In this document: one piece after another, positions 4,355 through 6,243 of the stretch
How the letters are laid out: every line of letters begins with the position of its first letter
How positions within the stretch are numbered: the stretch's first letter is position 1
Source of the DNA: an uncultured Lachnospiraceae bacterium
Lineage (GTDB): Bacteria > Bacillota > Clostridia > Lachnospirales > Lachnospiraceae
DNA length: 6,243 nucleotides
Assembly: GCA_902803305.1 (NCBI GenBank)
Contig: CADCPL010000185.1
Location: 1-6,243 of the forward strand
Direction of reading: 5' to 3'
Notes under the pieces: model-generated
Database searches by the model: none
What the model was told of the DNA's origin: nothing
The model's input: the letters and a program-made list of their open reading frames with translations, nothing else
Program-made: the position numbers and the translations under genes

Positions 4355-6243
4355 ATGTTCAGCGTTGTAAAAAGAAACGGGGAGTCGGCCGATTTTAACA
4401 TCACCAAGATAAGTGATGCTATAATGAAGGCTTTTAATGCATGTGAGAAGCAGTACACAAATGACATGATCGATATGTTATCACTTCGGGTTACTGCGGA
4501 TTTCCAACACAAGATGAACGATAACAAGATAACGGTCGAGGATATTCAGGACAGTGTTGAGGTTGTTCTGGAGCAGGCCGGATATACGGAAGTTGCGAAG
4601 GCTTATATTCTTTATCGTAAGCAGCGCGAGAAGATCCGTAATATGAAATCGACGATCCTTGATTACAAGGATGTCGTAAACAGTTATGTTAAGGTTGAGG
4701 ACTGGAGAGTCAAGGAGAACTCAACGGTCACATATTCCGTAGGCGGACTCATCCTTTCCAATTCAGGTGCCGTTACAGCCAATTACTGGCTTTCGGAGAT
4801 ATATGACGAAGAGATAGCAGAGGCACACAGGAATGCCGATATCCATATCCATGATCTGTCGATGCTTACGGGGTATTGTGCGGGCTGGTCACTCAAGCAG
4901 CTCATTCAGGAAGGACTCGGCGGCATAAGCGGCAAGATCACTTCGGCACCCGCAGCTCATCTTTCGGTACTCTGCAACCAGATGGTCAATTTCCTCGGGA
5001 TAATGCAGAATGAGTGGGCAGGAGCTCAGGCTTTCTCATCATTTGATACATATCTTGCTCCTTTTGTTAAGGTTGATAACCTTTCATACAGGGAAGTCAA
5101 GAAGTGCATAGAGTCATTTGTATACGGAGTCAACACCCCTAGCCGTTGGGGAACACAGGCACCTTTCTCCAATATCACGCTTGACTGGACGGTACCTGCA
5201 GACCTTGCCGAGCTTCCGGCTCTTGTAGGCGGCAAGGAAATGGACTTCAAGTACAAGGACTGCAAAGAAGAGATGGATATGATCAACAAGGCATTCATCG
5301 AGACGATGATCGAAGGCGATGCCAACGGACGCGGATTCCAGTATCCCATCCCCACATATTCCATCACCAGGGATTTTGACTGGTCCGATACCGAGAACAA
5401 CAGACTTCTTTTTGAAATGACGAGCAAGTACGGAACACCGTATTTCTCCAATTATATCAATTCCGATATGGAACCTTCGGACGTAAGGAGCATGTGCTGC
5501 AGACTGCGTCTTGACCTTAGGGAACTTCGCAAGAAGACGGGCGGATTCTTCGGATCCGGTGAGTCAACGGGTTCCGTCGGAGTAGTTACGATCAATATGC
5601 CCAGGATCGCATATCTTGCAACCGATAAGGATGATTTCTTCAGAAGACTCAACCGCATGATGGATATCTCCGCAAGGAGTCTTAAGATCAAGCGCGGAGT
5701 CATCACGAAGCTTCTTGACGAAGGCTTGTATCCTTACACGAAGAGATATCTCGGAAGCTTTGATAATCATTTCTCGACGATCGGCCTGATAGGCATGAAC
5801 GAAGTGGGACTCAATGCGAACTGGCTCCGGGCCGATATGACGGATACGAGAACGCAGGAATTCACCAAGGAAGTCCTGAACCATATGAGAAACAGACTTT
5901 CGGATTATCAGGAGATGTACGGAGATCTCTATAATCTTGAGGCAACACCGGCAGAGTCGACAACATATCGTCTTGCCAAGCATGATAAGAAGCGTTGGCC
6001 TAACATCAAGACGGCAGGCAATCCGGGAGATACACCTTATTATACAAATTCGTCGCATCTTCCCGTTGATTTCACGCCGGATATCTTCGATGCGCTCGAT
6101 ATCCAGGATGAACTTCAGACATTATATACGAGCGGTACCGTATTCCATGCATTCCTCGGTGAGAAGCTTCCCGACTGGAAGGCTGCGGCAGCACTCGTTC
6201 GCAAGATCGCCGAGAACTATAAGCTTCCTTACTATACTTTGAG
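4355..6243 (+). CDS. nrdD: Anaerobic ribonucleoside-triphosphate reductase, class III (partial, 3' end missing)
   Basis: NrdD reduces ribonucleoside triphosphates to deoxyribonucleotides under anoxic conditions, using a glycyl radical installed by the radical-SAM activase NrdG. The frame is open for 629 codons to the window edge, out of roughly 700 or more expected. Residues 1-95 form an ATP-cone regulatory domain ('VVKRNG' at 4-9), which binds ATP/dATP for overall activity control. The catalytic domain shows 'DIHIHDL' (162-168), 'GYCAGWSL' (173-180) with C175 as a radical-site Cys, 'MCCRLRLD' (380-387) with C382 as the likely second active-site Cys, 'GVVTINMPR' (409-417), 'IGMNEVG' (479-485), 'ATPAES' (530-535), 'YYTNSSHLPV' (562-571) and 'FHAFLGE' (597-603). 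The C-terminal Cys4 zinc site and radical Gly are not in the window. A strong promoter and tandem NrdR boxes precede it. nrdG is expected downstream, as in many genomes, but cannot be seen. Confidence 0.95.
   Translation, partial: MFSVVKRNGESADFNITKISDAIMKAFNACEKQYTNDMIDMLSLRVTADFQHKMNDNKITVEDIQDSVEVVLEQAGYTEVAKAYILYRKQREKIRNMKSTILDYKDVVNSYVKVEDWRVKENSTVTYSVGGLILSNSGAVTANYWLSEIYDEEIAEAHRNADIHIHDLSMLTGYCAGWSLKQLIQEGLGGISGKITSAPAAHLSVLCNQMVNFLGIMQNEWAGAQAFSSFDTYLAPFVKVDNLSYREVKKCIESFVYGVNTPSRWGTQAPFSNITLDWTVPADLAELPALVGGKEMDFKYKDCKEEMDMINKAFIETMIEGDANGRGFQYPIPTYSITRDFDWSDTENNRLLFEMTSKYGTPYFSNYINSDMEPSDVRSMCCRLRLDLRELRKKTGGFFGSGESTGSVGVVTINMPRIAYLATDKDDFFRRLNRMMDISARSLKIKRGVITKLLDEGLYPYTKRYLGSFDNHFSTIGLIGMNEVGLNANWLRADMTDTRTQEFTKEVLNHMRNRLSDYQEMYGDLYNLEATPAESTTYRLAKHDKKRWPNIKTAGNPGDTPYYTNSSHLPVDFTPDIFDALDIQDELQTLYTSGTVFHAFLGEKLPDWKAAAALVRKIAENYKLPYYTL

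Noticed and set aside
5026..6058. Long - strand open frames opposite nrdD (5026-5451, 5452-5706, 5564-6058).
   Set aside because: They are shadows of the nrdD coding strand; nrdD has continuous family motifs across the same bases, and the shadows show no domain or RBS support.

Overview
The window looks like chromosomal DNA of an anaerobic, low-to-moderate GC Firmicute (Bacillota, class Clostridia; a Lachnospiraceae-like genome is my best guess). The pointers are a class III (oxygen-sensitive) ribonucleotide reductase, a YerB-type DUF3048 lipoprotein, a clostridial-style Lgt with a Cys-rich core, a DUF2974 hydrolase-like protein, AGG-rich Shine-Dalgarno sites, and GTG/TTG starts. The assignment is inference from gene content, not from a marker gene.

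Layout. Positions 1-375 hold the C-terminal end of a DUF3048 (YerB-like) protein, closed by a strong intrinsic terminator (387-417). After a gap of only about 40 bases comes a tight two-gene unit on the + strand: lgt (459-1241, GTG start) and a DUF2974 alpha/beta-hydrolase-like gene (1238-2335, TTG start), joined by a 4-base TTGA overlap. A TraX-family membrane protein lies on the - strand (2338-3084, possibly to 3102). It converges on the DUF2974 gene with 2 bases between stop codons. It diverges from a TPR-repeat lipoprotein gene (3116-4159, +), with only 31 bases between the two preferred start codons. A 195-base intergenic region follows. It holds a near-consensus sigma-A promoter and, upstream of it, two 16-bp palindromes spaced 32 bp centre to centre that match the NrdR box. 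The last feature is the 5' 629 codons of nrdD (4355 to the window edge), encoding the anaerobic ribonucleoside-triphosphate reductase. Its C-terminal zinc site and glycyl-radical loop lie beyond the window.

How the genes relate. Lgt attaches the diacylglyceryl anchor to prolipoproteins. The TPR protein has a clear lipobox and is a likely client; the YerB-like protein is a likely one too, although its signal peptide is outside the window. The DUF2974 protein is translationally coupled to Lgt, but its substrate is unknown. TraX-family proteins are multi-pass membrane proteins related to acetyltransferases; no conjugation genes are nearby, so this is probably a chromosomal family member rather than part of a transfer system. 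nrdD is a separate unit with its own promoter and likely NrdR control.

I see no mobile element, CRISPR array, tRNA, rRNA or riboswitch. The most informative signals are the NrdR tandem operator with an extra inverted repeat between its boxes, the substituted active-site positions of Lgt, and the possibly leaderless start of traX. I do not see an unmistakable new system.
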